Source of the DNA: Bacteroidales bacterium
GTDB lineage: Bacteria; Bacteroidota; Bacteroidia; Bacteroidales; UBA12170
Assembly: GCA_016744655.1 (NCBI GenBank)
Contig: JADGDY010000038.1
Location: 1 to 33,812 of the forward strand
Reading direction: 5' to 3'
Length of the DNA: 33,812 nt
Program-made: the position numbers and the translations under genes
The notes under the pieces: generated by a model
Databases searched by the model: none
The model's input: the letters and a program-made list of their open reading frames with translations, nothing else
Told to the model about the DNA's origin: nothing
Part shown: positions 16,501 to 27,400 of the stretch, in pieces
Position numbering within the stretch: the first letter of the stretch is position 1
Layout of the letters: each line of letters begins with the position of its first letter

Positions 16501-19500
16501 AAATAGTGGGGTTTCTGAAGTCTTACTTTCAACATTGGAATCATTTAAAGCCAACCAAACAAAATCATTAGAATTGTTTGAGCGTTTTATTACTGACCAA
16601 AATACCCAGAGCAATCAGCTTTTAGAAATCATTGGACAGCAAGTAAATGGCAATACGCCAAAAACTGCTCAAACTTCAGCTAGCATAAGTACTCCAGTTG
16701 TTGAAACACCTACTCCTGTTCAAATAAAAACAGAGGAGGCTCCACAATCAAATAATACTAATGTTGATACTTCTCAACTAGAAAAAATGTTGTTGGAAGT
16801 GGTGAGTGAGAAAACAGGTTATCCTGCAGAAATGCTAGAAATGAACATGGATATGGAAGCTGATTTAGGCATTGACTCCATCAAACGAGTGGAGATATTT
16901 GGTGCATTAACCAAGCAATATCCTAGCATGGCTGGTATTAATCCTAGTGAATTAACTGAGCTTCGTACTTTGGGTGAAATTGTAACTTATGTAGGTCCTA
17001 AGGGAGCAGTTACGGTTGCCAATAATGCAGCTAATACAACAGCAGCCCCAGTAATTGAAACTCCAGCTCCAACTCAAGCTGTAGTAGAAGAAGCAACACA
17101 AGCCAGCAATAGCAATGTGGATACTTCTCAACTTGAAAAAATGTTGTTGGAAGTGGTGAGCGAAAAAACAGGTTATCCTGCTGAGATGCTAGAGATGAAC
17201 ATGGATATGGAAGCCGATTTAGGAATCGATTCTATCAAACGTGTGGAGATATTTGGTGCATTAACCAAACAATATCCGAGCATGGCTGGCATTAATCCAA
17301 GCGAATTAACTGAGCTTCGTACTTTGGGTGAAATTGTAACTTATGTAGGTCCGAAGGGCTCTGCAGTAGTTGCCAATGCTACAGCAGCGGCCAATGAAAC
17401 GACAAATACAACAGCAGCCCCAATAATTGAAACTCCTGCTCCAGCTCAAGCTGTAGTGGAAGAAACAGCACAAGCTAGTAATAGCAATGTGGATACTTCT
17501 CATCTTGAAAAAATGCTATTGGAAGTGGTGAGCGAAAAAACAGGTTATCCTGCTGAGATGCTAGAGATGAATATGGATATGGAAGCCGATTTAGGAATCG
17601 ATTCTATCAAACGTGTGGAAATATTTGGTGCATTAACCAAGCAATATCCGAGCATGGCTGGCATTAATCCAAGCGAATTAACTGAGCTTCGTACTTTGGG
17701 TGAAATTGTAACTTATGTAGGTCCTAAGGGAGCAGTTACGGTTGCCAATAATGCAGCTAATACAACAGCAGCCCCAGTAATTGAAACTCCAGCTCCAACT
17801 CAATCTGTAGTGGAAGAAACAGCACAAGCTAGTAATAGCAATGTGGATACTTCTCAACTTGAAAAAATGCTATTGGAAGTGGTGAGCGAAAAGACGGGTT
17901 ATCCTGCAGAAATGCTTGAGATGAACATGGATATGGAAGCTGATTTAGGCATTGATTCTATCAAACGTGTGGAAATATTTGGTGCATTAACCAAGCAATA
18001 TCCAAGCATGGCTGGCATTAATCCTAGCGAATTAACTGAGCTTCGCACTTTGGGAGAAATCGTTACCTATATAGGTCCTAAAGGCACTGCAGTAGTTGCC
18101 AATGCTACAGCAGCGGCCAATGAAGTTGCAAATACAACAGCAGCCCCAATAATTGAAACTCCTGCTCCAGCTCAAGCTGTAGTGGAAGAAACTGCACAAG
18201 CTAGTAATAGCAATGTGGGTACTTCTCAACTTGAAAAAATGCTTCTAGAAGTGGTGAGCGAAAAGACTGGTTACCCTGCAGAAATGCTAGAGATGAACAT
18301 GGATATGGAAGCTGATTTGGGCATTGATTCTATCAAACGTGTGGAGATATTTGGTGCCTTAACCAAGCAATATCCAAGCATGGCTGGCATTAATCCTAGT
18401 GAATTGACCGAGCTTCGTACTTTGGGTGAAATTGTAAGTTATGTTGCGCCTAAAGGTGCAGCTTCGCCTACCAATGCATCTACAACTAGCAATGCAGCAA
18501 ATGTAGCCAATGAATCAGTTACAAATTCCGCACCTGTAAGAGAAGAAGTTGCACCAATTCAAGCGGAGGCACAAGTAGAAGTTCAAACTACAACACAAAC
18601 AGGTGATACTAACATTGATACTTCACAGCTTGAAAAAATGTTACTGACAGTGGTGAGCGAAAAGACTGGTTACCCTGCAGAAATGCTGGAGATGAACATG
18701 GATATGGAAGCTGATTTGGGCATTGATTCTATCAAACGTGTGGAGATATTTGGTGCATTAACCAAACAATATCCCGATATGTCTGATATCAACCCCAGCG
18801 AACTAACAGAGCTTCGTACTCTGGGTGAGATTGTGGATTACGTGAGTACATCTACCAAAAAAAAAAATCCATCCAACAGTGTTAAGCCGCTAGCTAATAA
18901 GAATAAAGAATATATAAGAACAGGTGAATTCCATAAGGTGGAGCGCAATAATATTGGTTTAAAATATTTACCGCAAGCTGACTTTATGGAATTTTCTTTA
19001 CCTGATACACACCTCACACTGCTTACAAATGACGGTTCAGATTTAACTCCTTCTGTAGTGAAACAATTGGAGAGTAAAGGTCATAAAGTATTAGTCCTTT
19101 ACTTACCAGGAACCACTACAACTCATCCCACTCATGTCAGCTTAGGTGCGCATACCGACGAAGCCATCAAAACTGTAATTGAAGAAGTCCATAATAAATA
19201 TGGAAAGATTGGTAGTTTCATTCATTTGCATCCTCATTTCGAATTCCAAAATGGAAACTTCACTCAACATTTTAAAGCCGATAAAGAAGTAGTTAAAACA
19301 GTCTTCTTTTTAGCCAAACACTTGCAACAAGACTTAAATGATTTAGGACAAACTCAAAGAGCCAATTTTGTGACAGTTAGCCGTATGGACGGAATGCTAG
19401 GTCAAGGAAAAAGAGGAAATGTTTCGGTAATCGGAGGAGGCTTACCAGGTTTAGTAAAATGCTTAAACCTAGAATGGTCGAGTGTATATTGTCGCGCTGT

Positions 19501-21364
19501 TGACATCCAACCTGAATTATCATTGGAGAAAATCAGCTCACAAGTTATTGCTGAACTTCATGATGCCAATAAAGCTATTATTGAGGTTGCCTTTTCGGAG
19601 GAGGGTCGTAAAACGACTTCTGTAACACCGGTAATTGTTCCCGAAAAACAGAAAATCAAAACCACCATCACCAAAGATTCCGTATTTTTAGTAAGTGGAG
19701 GAGCAAAAGGAGTAACAGCCAGTTGTGTAGTTGAAATGGCCAAAACCTTTCAATGTAAATTCATCTTATTAGGGCGCTCCAATTTCAATATTGAAATTCC
19801 TGATTATGCCCAAAATGGTGTTGATGATAGTACTTTAAAAAGAAGTATCATGAACGACCTGAAGCAGAAGAATGAAAAACCTAGTCTTCCGAATGTTCAA
19901 CGCACTTTTGGAAATATTATAGCCAAAAAGGAAATTGACAAAACCATTGAGCTCATCAAACAGCATGGCGGAAAAGTGGCTTACCTACAAGGTGATGTAA
20001 ACAATTTAACAGCCAGCAAAACTGAATTGGATAAGATTACAGCTGAACTTGGTGAAATTACTGGAATTATTCACGGAGCAGGCCGACTGGCTGATAAGTA
20101 TATCCAAGACAAAACAAAAGCGGATTTTGAAAATGTCATTTCTGTTAAACTCAATGGCTTATTAAGTCTTTTAAGTGTGGTTGATGTCAATAAACTTGAC
20201 CATTTGGTGATGTTCTCTTCGGTAGCTGGATTTTATGGAAACCTAGGACAATCGGATTATGCCATTGCCAATGAGATATTAAGCAAGGCGGCACACCTCT
20301 TCAAAACTAACCATCCCAACACTCATGTAACTGCTATTAACTGGGGAGCCTGGGACAGCGGAATGGTGAGCGATGAATTAAAGATGATGTTTAAAGCTGC
20401 TGGCATTAAATTGGTGAATAGCACAGGCGGTGCAGCCATGATGGTTAACGAGTTTAATACGGATTACGCCAATCAGCCACAAGTTATCATTGGCGGAACG
20501 CTACCTGAAGCCGTAAGCTATCACCAAGGCGACTTACGTAACTACCGCATTAAAAGAAACTTGAAGCTAAATAATAACCCGTTTCTAAATCACCATGTGA
20601 TACAAGGAAATGCTGTTTTACCAGTAGTAAATGCAGTGGGTTGGATGTCACAAGCTTGTGAAAGAATATATCCTGACTTTAAGGTATTCCAAATTACAGA
20701 TACCAAATTATTCAAAGGCATTGTTTTCGATGGCAAGGAAATTGAAGATTATGTGATTGAACTCAAGGAAGTAGAGAAAAGCGCTGAAAAAATCGTTTTT
20801 GAAGCCACTATCCTTAGTGAAGGAAAAAAACTCCCCACCTATCATTATAAAACTGGAGTTACTTTAATGCATAAGAATAAGATTCCTCAAGCGCCAAGTT
20901 TCACTCCTAACATCAGTGGGACTTATCAAGCAACTGATGGAGCAGTTTTGTATAAAGACGGCTCACTTTTCCATGATAAGTATTTCCAAGGCATTGAGAA
21001 AATCATCGACTGGAATGAGAAGCAAATCGTATTGAGCTGTAAAGCACCAGAAGTGCCACTTTCAGAACAGGGACAGTTTGCCATTCAATCCATCAATACT
21101 TTCTTTGCTGACATACAATATCAAGGCATGGTGGTTTGGGTTCAGAAATACCTAGATGGCGCCATGAGCCTACCATTACAAACAAATACCGCTACTCTTT
21201 ATAAACCTGTTCCTTTTGGAAAAGAATTGATGGTAAACGTTTCCATACAAGAAGCCAGTGAGTTTAAAATGGTGGCCAAATGCACAGTTTACGATGCCGA
21301 AGGAACTGTTTATATGCAGACAGATGGCGCAGCAGTAACCGTATCGAAACAATTAGTTTGGTAA
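13508..21364 (+). CDS. pfaA: PUFA synthase subunit PfaA (KS-AT-6xACP-KR-DH)
   Basis: 2618 residues; iterative type I fatty-acid/polyketide megasynthase subunit. Domains in order: ketosynthase about 10-465 (Cys215 in DAACAAS, His350 in EAHGTGT, His390 in GHTKAAAG); malonyl-CoA acyltransferase about 583-890 (GQGSQ; Ser684 in GHSFGE; AFHTDF); a linker with three EK(I/V)VEV repeats at 968-987; six ACPs with LGIDSIKRVE, whose phosphopantetheine serines are 1124, 1242, 1366, 1484, 1608 and 1741; ketoreductase with an N-terminal structural part from about 1830, NADPH motif SGGAKGVTA near 2063 and Ser2237/2238 and Tyr2251; and a C-terminal PKS-type dehydratase about 2350-2610 (His2363 in HxxxGxxxxP, Asp2535 in DxxxQ). 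All key residues are present. It lies 10 bases after the regulator gene. Ala/Pro/Thr-rich linkers separate the ACPs. The product (EPA, DHA, arachidonic or other) cannot be read from sequence. Confidence 0.96.
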   Translation: MNINSSLQKTPIAVIGLSTIVADAKNIEEFWTNIIQGKDSITDVPKSRWNIEDYYDADMTAPDKTYCKRGGFIPDINFNPMEFGLPPNILEVTDASQLLGLIAARDALKDAGYGKDSIKFTTALKAKTGVLLGVGGGQKLITPLIGRLQYPIWEKALRESGIAEEDIPHIVDKMKKAYVGWNENSFPGLLGNVISGRITNRFDLGGINSVVDAACAASLSAIKMALSELVEGRCDMMLTGGVDTDNSPFMYMSFSKTPAFSKSGNICPFGEKADGMLIGEGLGMLVLKRLEDAERDGDRIYATITGVGASSDGRFKSVYAPRPAGQAMAVERAYQDAGYAPSTVDLIEAHGTGTSAGDPVEFSSMQMVFGKDNPQKQHIALGSIKSQVGHTKAAAGAVGMVKTVLGLHHKILPPTINVEQPNSKFDIKNSALYINTEARPWLRNGHPRRAGISAFGFGGVNVHIALEEYAGNKPKDYRIHEPYKTVLLNAQNPAQLLEDCKSTLSELEGNESDLAFLNLTKASKTSIANQAFARIGFVATDKNECISLLQTSIQMLNNKKEQWNHPKGIYYRPNGIDAASKDVVALFAGQGSQYVGMGKELTNAFPELNEAFQQTDKLFEQSGEPALSKTIFPIPTFSKEDKTTQQKTLTSTKFAQPAIGTLSMGQYKILQRSGFKPSFTAGHSFGELTALWAGGVYDENTFLALAKTRGAVMSIENPKADKGSMLAVEASQEQVQQSIANLPGVSIANVNSNSQIILGGSTQAICNAESQLKNQGYTVIALPVSAAFHTDFVKHAQEPFARFIAAQQFNKPHTPVYSNTSGLQFPEDSNAIKAILEGQILKPVLFKNQIENIYNAGGRVFVEFGPKGVLTKLVGNILQGKEHTAIAINPNAKKDSDLQFRQAIIQMQVLGLQLSNIDPYLKEPIAPIKPSKMDVILNGANYVSPTTKKAYTDVMNDGFKISGNQTQVVEKIVEVEKVVEVEKIVEVAAKTTNNPANENSGVSEVLLSTLESFKANQTKSLELFERFITDQNTQSNQLLEIIGQQVNGNTPKTAQTSASISTPVVETPTPVQIKTEEAPQSNNTNVDTSQLEKMLLEVVSEKTGYPAEMLEMNMDMEADLGIDSIKRVEIFGALTKQYPSMAGINPSELTELRTLGEIVTYVGPKGAVTVANNAANTTAAPVIETPAPTQAVVEEATQASNSNVDTSQLEKMLLEVVSEKTGYPAEMLEMNMDMEADLGIDSIKRVEIFGALTKQYPSMAGINPSELTELRTLGEIVTYVGPKGSAVVANATAAANETTNTTAAPIIETPAPAQAVVEETAQASNSNVDTSHLEKMLLEVVSEKTGYPAEMLEMNMDMEADLGIDSIKRVEIFGALTKQYPSMAGINPSELTELRTLGEIVTYVGPKGAVTVANNAANTTAAPVIETPAPTQSVVEETAQASNSNVDTSQLEKMLLEVVSEKTGYPAEMLEMNMDMEADLGIDSIKRVEIFGALTKQYPSMAGINPSELTELRTLGEIVTYIGPKGTAVVANATAAANEVANTTAAPIIETPAPAQAVVEETAQASNSNVGTSQLEKMLLEVVSEKTGYPAEMLEMNMDMEADLGIDSIKRVEIFGALTKQYPSMAGINPSELTELRTLGEIVSYVAPKGAASPTNASTTSNAANVANESVTNSAPVREEVAPIQAEAQVEVQTTTQTGDTNIDTSQLEKMLLTVVSEKTGYPAEMLEMNMDMEADLGIDSIKRVEIFGALTKQYPDMSDINPSELTELRTLGEIVDYVSTSTKKKNPSNSVKPLANKNKEYIRTGEFHKVERNNIGLKYLPQADFMEFSLPDTHLTLLTNDGSDLTPSVVKQLESKGHKVLVLYLPGTTTTHPTHVSLGAHTDEAIKTVIEEVHNKYGKIGSFIHLHPHFEFQNGNFTQHFKADKEVVKTVFFLAKHLQQDLNDLGQTQRANFVTVSRMDGMLGQGKRGNVSVIGGGLPGLVKCLNLEWSSVYCRAVDIQPELSLEKISSQVIAELHDANKAIIEVAFSEEGRKTTSVTPVIVPEKQKIKTTITKDSVFLVSGGAKGVTASCVVEMAKTFQCKFILLGRSNFNIEIPDYAQNGVDDSTLKRSIMNDLKQKNEKPSLPNVQRTFGNIIAKKEIDKTIELIKQHGGKVAYLQGDVNNLTASKTELDKITAELGEITGIIHGAGRLADKYIQDKTKADFENVISVKLNGLLSLLSVVDVNKLDHLVMFSSVAGFYGNLGQSDYAIANEILSKAAHLFKTNHPNTHVTAINWGAWDSGMVSDELKMMFKAAGIKLVNSTGGAAMMVNEFNTDYANQPQVIIGGTLPEAVSYHQGDLRNYRIKRNLKLNNNPFLNHHVIQGNAVLPVVNAVGWMSQACERIYPDFKVFQITDTKLFKGIVFDGKEIEDYVIELKEVEKSAEKIVFEATILSEGKKLPTYHYKTGVTLMHKNKIPQAPSFTPNISGTYQATDGAVLYKDGSLFHDKYFQGIEKIIDWNEKQIVLSCKAPEVPLSEQGQFAIQSINTFFADIQYQGMVVWVQKYLDGAMSLPLQTNTATLYKPVPFGKELMVNVSIQEASEFKMVAKCTVYDAEGTVYMQTDGAAVTVSKQLVW
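16760..18850 (+). repeat. Six tandem ACP repeats with a 726-bp higher-order period
   Basis: The six ACP serine codons start at 16877, 17231, 17603, 17957, 18329 and 18728, giving spacings of 354, 372, 354, 372 and 399 bases. Linkers 1 and 3 are nearly identical to each other (GPKGAVTVANNAANTT type), as are linkers 2 and 4 (ATAAANE type). The unit that duplicated was therefore probably a pair of ACPs (726 bp). The last linker (QVEVQTTTQTGDTN region) and ACP6 (YPDMSDINP instead of YPSMAGINP) are the most divergent. Confidence 0.9.
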
Positions 21365-21377
21365 ATAAAAACTGAAA

Positions 21378-21425
21378 GGGGCATTACAAATACATGATGG
21401 TTTTTATCATTCTGTAAACATGCCC
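21378..21425 (+). promoter_or_regulatory. Long intercistronic hairpin between pfaA and pfaC
   Basis: GGGCAT (21379-21384) pairs with ATGCCC (21420-21425), TTACA (21384-21388) with TGTAA (21413-21417), and ATGAT (21394-21398) with ATCAT (21406-21410), around a GGTTTTT loop. No T run follows directly, so it is more likely an mRNA stabilising or processing element, or part of an attenuator, than a simple terminator. Confidence 0.5.
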
Positions 21426-21433
21426 TATTCAGA

Positions 21434-21467
21434 CCTTTCCTATTGATTTATTAGGAAGGCTTTATTT
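21434..21467 (+). terminator. Weak terminator-like or attenuator hairpin before pfaC
   Basis: CCTTTCCTA (21434-21442) pairs with TAGGAAGG (21452-21459) with one bulged base and a 9-base loop, followed by CTTTATTT. It ends 19 bases before the pfaC start. A partial terminator here would lower pfaC and pfaD expression relative to pfaA. Confidence 0.4.
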
Positions 21468-21485
21468 CGATTAAAAAGAAACAAA

Positions 21486-24400
21486 ATGACAAAAATTGCC
21501 ATCATAGGAACATCTGGGTTGTTTCCGGGCTCATCAACAAAAGAGGAGTTCTGGGACAACCTGATGCATAAGAAGGATTTGACAGGTTTAGCCACAAAAG
21601 AGGATTTTGCTGCCGACCCCAATGCCTTTTTTCAAGCCGAAAAAGGAATAGTAGACCGCTGTTATTCCTTACGCGGAGGATTTATCCGCGATTTTAATTT
21701 CGACCCAACAGATTATAAACTACCAGCTGAATTTCTGGCTAAACAAGATAAATTATACCAATGGTCACTCTATGTGGCTAAAGAAGCTTTACGCGAAAGC
21801 GGCTACCTGAACAAGGCTGAAAGCATGGACAAATGTGGTCTTATTTTAGGGAATTTATCATTTCCAACGACCTCCTCTCATCAATTATTATCTGATGTGT
21901 ATACGCAAACAAGCGAAAAAGCCATTCAGGAATTACTAAAAGATGAAGATTTTAAACTCAATAAAAACGCTGAAGAAAAGCCCCAAAATGAGGTATTAGA
22001 GTATACTCCATCCGCCATGGTTAGTGAAGCTCTAGGGCTTGGTGCTAATCATTTTTCAATAGATGCAGCTTGTGCTACTTCGCTTTACGCCATTAAACTG
22101 GCTTGCTGCGAATTATTAACCGGAAAAGCAGATATGATGTTGGCTGGTGCCGTTTGTGCTTCTGACCAATTATTTATTCACATGGGATTTTCTATTTTCC
22201 ATGCCTATGCTCCTGCCAATGCCAAATACGCTCCTTTCGACCAACAGTCAGAAGGCCTGGTATCCTCCGAAGGTGCCGGAATGGTTGTACTCAAACGTTT
22301 GGAAGATGCAGAACGTGATGGTGATGACATTCTTGGCGTGATTGGTGGGATTGGTTTATCAAACGATGGACGAGGAAAATTTCTATTGGTTCCCAACCCA
22401 AAAGGTCAAAAACTGGCCTTTGAAAGAGCTTATCATAAAAAGAATATTTCTCCTGAGGATACTTCATATTTAGAGTGTCACGCCACCGGAACTCCCCTTG
22501 GCGATGTTACAGAGCTTAACTCTATCTCTAATTTTTTCTCCTCCGAAAAAAATACTCCAATATTGGGTTCTGTGAAATCGAATATGGGACATTTACTTAC
22601 CGCAGCCGGAATGACGGGTTTGCTTAAGGTATTGATGTCCATGCAGAAGAATGTAATTCCACCCAGCATTAATTTAGATGAAGCCGTAAAAACCGACAAT
22701 GGATTAATGGGTAAGGAGCATATGATTTTAGAAACTACTCCTTGGAATGATACTCATAAACAGGCTGCTATTAATTCATTTGGTTTTGGCGGTACAAATG
22801 CCCATATGGTAGTAAAAAGCTATCAGAAAAATCAAGAGAAACAAATTCCTAGAGAAGACATTGCATTGGTACCCATGTCTATTATTGGTATGGATGTTCA
22901 CTTTGGGGATTGCACCAATCTGAATGATTTTTATCAGACCATATATCATGGCAAACAGCATTTTAATCCTTTACCTCCTCAGCGTTGGAAGGGATTTGAA
23001 GAAAACACCAATCTCTTAAAAGAGTATGGATTTCAAGATGGGAAAGCGCCTAAAGGAGCTTATATCGAAGATTTTGAAATCGATTTATTAAGATACAAAA
23101 TACAGCCTAAGGAAGCGGAGACTTTAGAACCCCAGCAAGCGCTCATTTTAAAGGTGGCCGACAATGCCATTAAGGATGCTAATTTGGATGAAAGTCAGAA
23201 TGTGGCTGTATTGATTGCCATGGAATCGGAACTATCCATACATCATTATTTGGCACGTTGGGATACCGGTTGGCAATTGAAAGAAGCATTGGAGCAATCC
23301 AATATTGAGCTGGACGAGAAGCAAGAAGCAGAATTGGAGCAGCTTTGTAAAAATGGCCTTTATTATCGCGAAGGAGACCAAACACCAAGTCAGCATACCA
23401 GTTTTGTGGGGAATATTATGGCCAGTAGAATTGCAGCTCTTTGGGATTTCACAGGTTCTGCATTTACGGTTTCTTCTGGAGAAAACTCTGTTTTTAAAGC
23501 CATAGAGATTGCCCAAAACATGTTGTCTTTAGGCGAAGTAGATGCCGTAGTTGTAGGAGGAGTCGATTTTTCTGGAGGACTAGAGAATGTATTGCTTCGA
23601 AACAAAAAAGACGGAGTAAACCAAGCTGACAAGCCCAGTCTTTCCATTAATACTAATGACAATGGATGGCTGGTTGGAGAAGGTGCTGGCGCCATCGTTT
23701 TAAAGAAACAAAGTGAGGCTAAAAACGACAGAACCTATGCCGTAATTGATGGTATAGGCCAATCTCAAAGCTTAGAAAATGGAGCTTATCTTGAAATGGC
23801 TGCTACTGGTATTTCTAGTCAGGATGAACAAGAACAAACTTCATTATTAAAAAATAAACCTAAGCAAGCAGTAGCCTTGGGTAGTGTTAAAGCCAATATT
23901 GGAAATACTTATGCGGCATCGGGCATTGCGAGTCTTATAAAAGCGAGCCTTTGTGTGCATCATCGATTTATACCGGGTATTCCTAATTGGGAATCTCCAA
24001 AAAACGCCTCTGATTTTGAAAATAGTAACTACTATTTCCCAACGAAGTCTCATCCTTGGATTTTACAAGAAAACCAAACAAAGAGAACAGCATCAGTGAA
24101 TGGTATAGATGATATGCAAATCAATATATCAGAAGCCAAACAAGCATATACAGAGGATTCAAGTTTTAGGCAAAGTGTAATACCAAGGATTTTCCCTTTA
24201 AAAGCCAGTTCAGAAAAAGAGTTGACCTTACAATTATCTGCCTTGGAAATGGCATTAGAATCCCCTACTCCATTTGAGGAAATTGCTGAATTGTTTTTCC
24301 AAAAATCCAATGATAATAATGGAAGTTTATGTGCAGTACTCATCGCTAAAAATACAGAGGAGTTAAAGCAAGAGATTGTATTCTTCCATAAGCGTATCTC

Positions 24401-27400
24401 CCAATCTTTCTCCAATGGGAAAGCGATAAAAACACCTCGTGGTAGTTATTTCTCTCCCAATCCATTGGGTGAAAAAGCTAAAATAGCATTTGTATACCCT
24501 GGTTCAGCAACTGCCTACCAAGGTTTGGGAAGCGACCTTTTTCAATTGTTCCCGCAACTGCATGAGCATTTTAAAGACTTGGAAAAAGATATGGCCCGGT
24601 TTATATGGCCTGATTATCTGTATCCAAAACTGATTAATAAAAACGATAAGAAACCAAATATCCACAGCGATGCCATTGCTATGATGTCGGTTGGGGTATT
24701 TTACTCGGCAGCCTATACTCATTTATTGCGTTCTTTCTTTAAGCTAGAACCCCAAATGGCCTTTGGTTATAGCATGGGCGAATGTAGCAGTATGTGGTAT
24801 TCATTGGGTGTTTGGAGTCCTGATGGTACCAAAGAATTCCAGGAATCGCCAGTATTTAAAAACCGTGTGGCCGGAAACTTAGAATTATTGGCCGAACACC
24901 TAGGAATCAGTAGTGAGAAGGCTAAAGAAAACTGGATTAGTCTGGTATTACTAGCGCCAAAACAGCTCATCGAACCCATGGTTCAAGAGCATGACAATGT
25001 ATATCTTACTTTTGTAAATACAGAGCGAGAACTTGTTATTTCAGGGGATAAAGAAACCTGCTTAGCCATTGCTAAAAAGGCCAAATGCAAATCTCTTGTT
25101 ATACCTTTTCAAAATGTGATACACCACGACTTCTGCAAAAAAGAAACAGAGGCTTTATTATCCATGCATCATTTTCCTATAGAGGATAAGCCCAATATCG
25201 AGTTCTTCTCAAGCATCAGCAAGACTAAGTTGACGCTAGATAGTGCGTTGATTTCTAAGAACTCCACAGATGTTTGTTGTAAAGAAGTGGATTTTCCTGA
25301 AAACGTACAAAGTGTGGCCGATGCTGGAGCCAATATCTTTATAGAATTGGGCGCCAATGCTACCTGTACCAACTGGATAAAGACTATTTTAAAAGACCAA
25401 GACCATTTGGCGGTCAATATTAATAAAAAAGGTAAAACTGATGTCCAAGCCTTATTCGAATTAATTGTACAATTAGTGAGCCATGGTGTGGCAATAGATT
25501 TGAGCATGCTCTATCCTGAAAAGGCCAAAGGAATACAACAACGACAGTTCTTAAAAAAGATAATACCTGGTGGAAAACCCATTGCCGATGCCATCATAAA
25601 TAGCGAAAGTCAAAAGCTATTTTCAAATCTCAATACTAAAAGCATTGTCAAAGAGAAGGCAGCATTAGTTGCGGCCAATGAGGATTCCTATACAGAATCT
25701 GTTACAGCTACAAATGCTGAACCAATAATATCAAATCATTCTAAAACAATAAATCAAAAATCCGAAATGGATACAAACATAAAAGATAAAACGATTCCAA
25801 GTACTCAGGCTACTAAAAAGCTAGGAGAAAACGGATTACGTTTACAAAACTACGAATCCGGAGAACAGCTGGAAGGAAAAGAGATTGTGTATTCACAAGA
25901 AGACTTGGTGGAGTTTGCCACAGGTAAGATTGCCAATGTTTTTGGTCCTGAATACGCTGCCATAGATACTTACTCACGCCGGGTGATGTTGCCAATGGAC
26001 CCTTATTTATTGGTGAGTCGTGTGACAGGTATCAATGCCAAATTGGGTGAATATAAACCTTCTACCATGCAAACGGAATACGATATTCCTTATGATGCTT
26101 GGTTCACCACCGACCGTCAAATACCATGGGCTGTTTCTGTGGAATCAGGTCAGTGCGATTTAATGCTCATCTCATATCTGGGAATCGATTTACAAAACAA
26201 AGGCAAGCAGATTTATCGCCTATTGGATTGCACCTTGGATTTTGTGGATGACTTGCCTTTTGAAGGCCAAACTCTCCGCTACGATATCTCCATCAACTCC
26301 TTTGTGAACAGTGGCAATAACCTCTTGTTCTTTTTCAGCTACAGATGTTATGTGGAAGATAGATTGGTATTAAAAATGGACAATGGTTGCGCTGGTTTCT
26401 TCTCAGATGAAGAGTTGGCTGCCGGCAATGGTGTTGTTTATAGCAAATCGGAATTGGCAGCCCGCACAAAAATCAAAAAGCGCTATTTCACTCCTTTATT
26501 AAATACCGACAAAACGAGCTATAGCAAAGAAGACCTCATGCATTTGAGCAATGGAGATATTGAGAAGTGTTTCGGTAATGAATCCTATTTTGCCAATGGT
26601 CGTAATCCTTCTTTACGTCTACCTCCCGAAAAGATATTGATGTTAGACCGCATTACTTCACTGGATTTAACTGGAGGAGCTTATGGATTAGGTTATATTG
26701 AAGCCGAAAAAGATTTAAATCCAAACGACTGGTATTTCCCTTGTCACTTCCGTGATGATGAAGTAATGGCTGGTTCTTTACAAGCCGAAGGTGGAGGAAA
26801 CCTATTGCGTTTCTTTATGCTGTGCTTGGGATTACAGCGCATGACTAAAGATGCACGATATCAACCGGTTTTCGATATGCCGCAAAAGGTGCGCTGTCGT
26901 AAAGAGGTGACACCAGAAGATACCAAGCTGATTTATCGATTGGAGATTAAGGAAATTGGATTGATTCCTCATCCTTATGTAATTGGTGATTTAGAGATTG
27001 TATCCAATGATGTGGTGACGGTACATTTCGAAAATATTGGATTGCAATTGCGTGAAAAAACCAATCCGAAATACTTAGAGGAAACTGCAGGAATTCCAAT
27101 TTCACCACGTTCTGAAGATGCTGTGATGAATGAAAAAGACATCACTACTTTTGCTTTGGATGATTTGTCGAAATGTTTTGGTCCCGATTTCTCCGTTTAC
27201 GATGGCCGTAAGGTTTCTCGTCAACCCAATACCGACTTACAGCTTATTTCTCGTATACTAAAAGTTGATGGAACTCGAGGTAATCTTGACCAAGCCTCCT
27301 CTATTTTAGCCGAATACGACGTACCAGTGAATCCTTGGTATTATGAGCAGAACTCAAATACGACGATGCCCTATTCTGTTTTAATGGAGATTGCCCTACA

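Noticed and set aside
17306-18229. Two similar minus-strand ORFs (17306-17503 and 18032-18229)
   Set aside because: They are shadows of the ACP repeats, exactly 726 bases apart, and reflect the pfaA duplication rather than genes.
22147-25995. Many short ORFs antisense or out of frame within pfaC
   Set aside because: All lie inside a gene with continuous domain matches and show no domain or start signal of their own.
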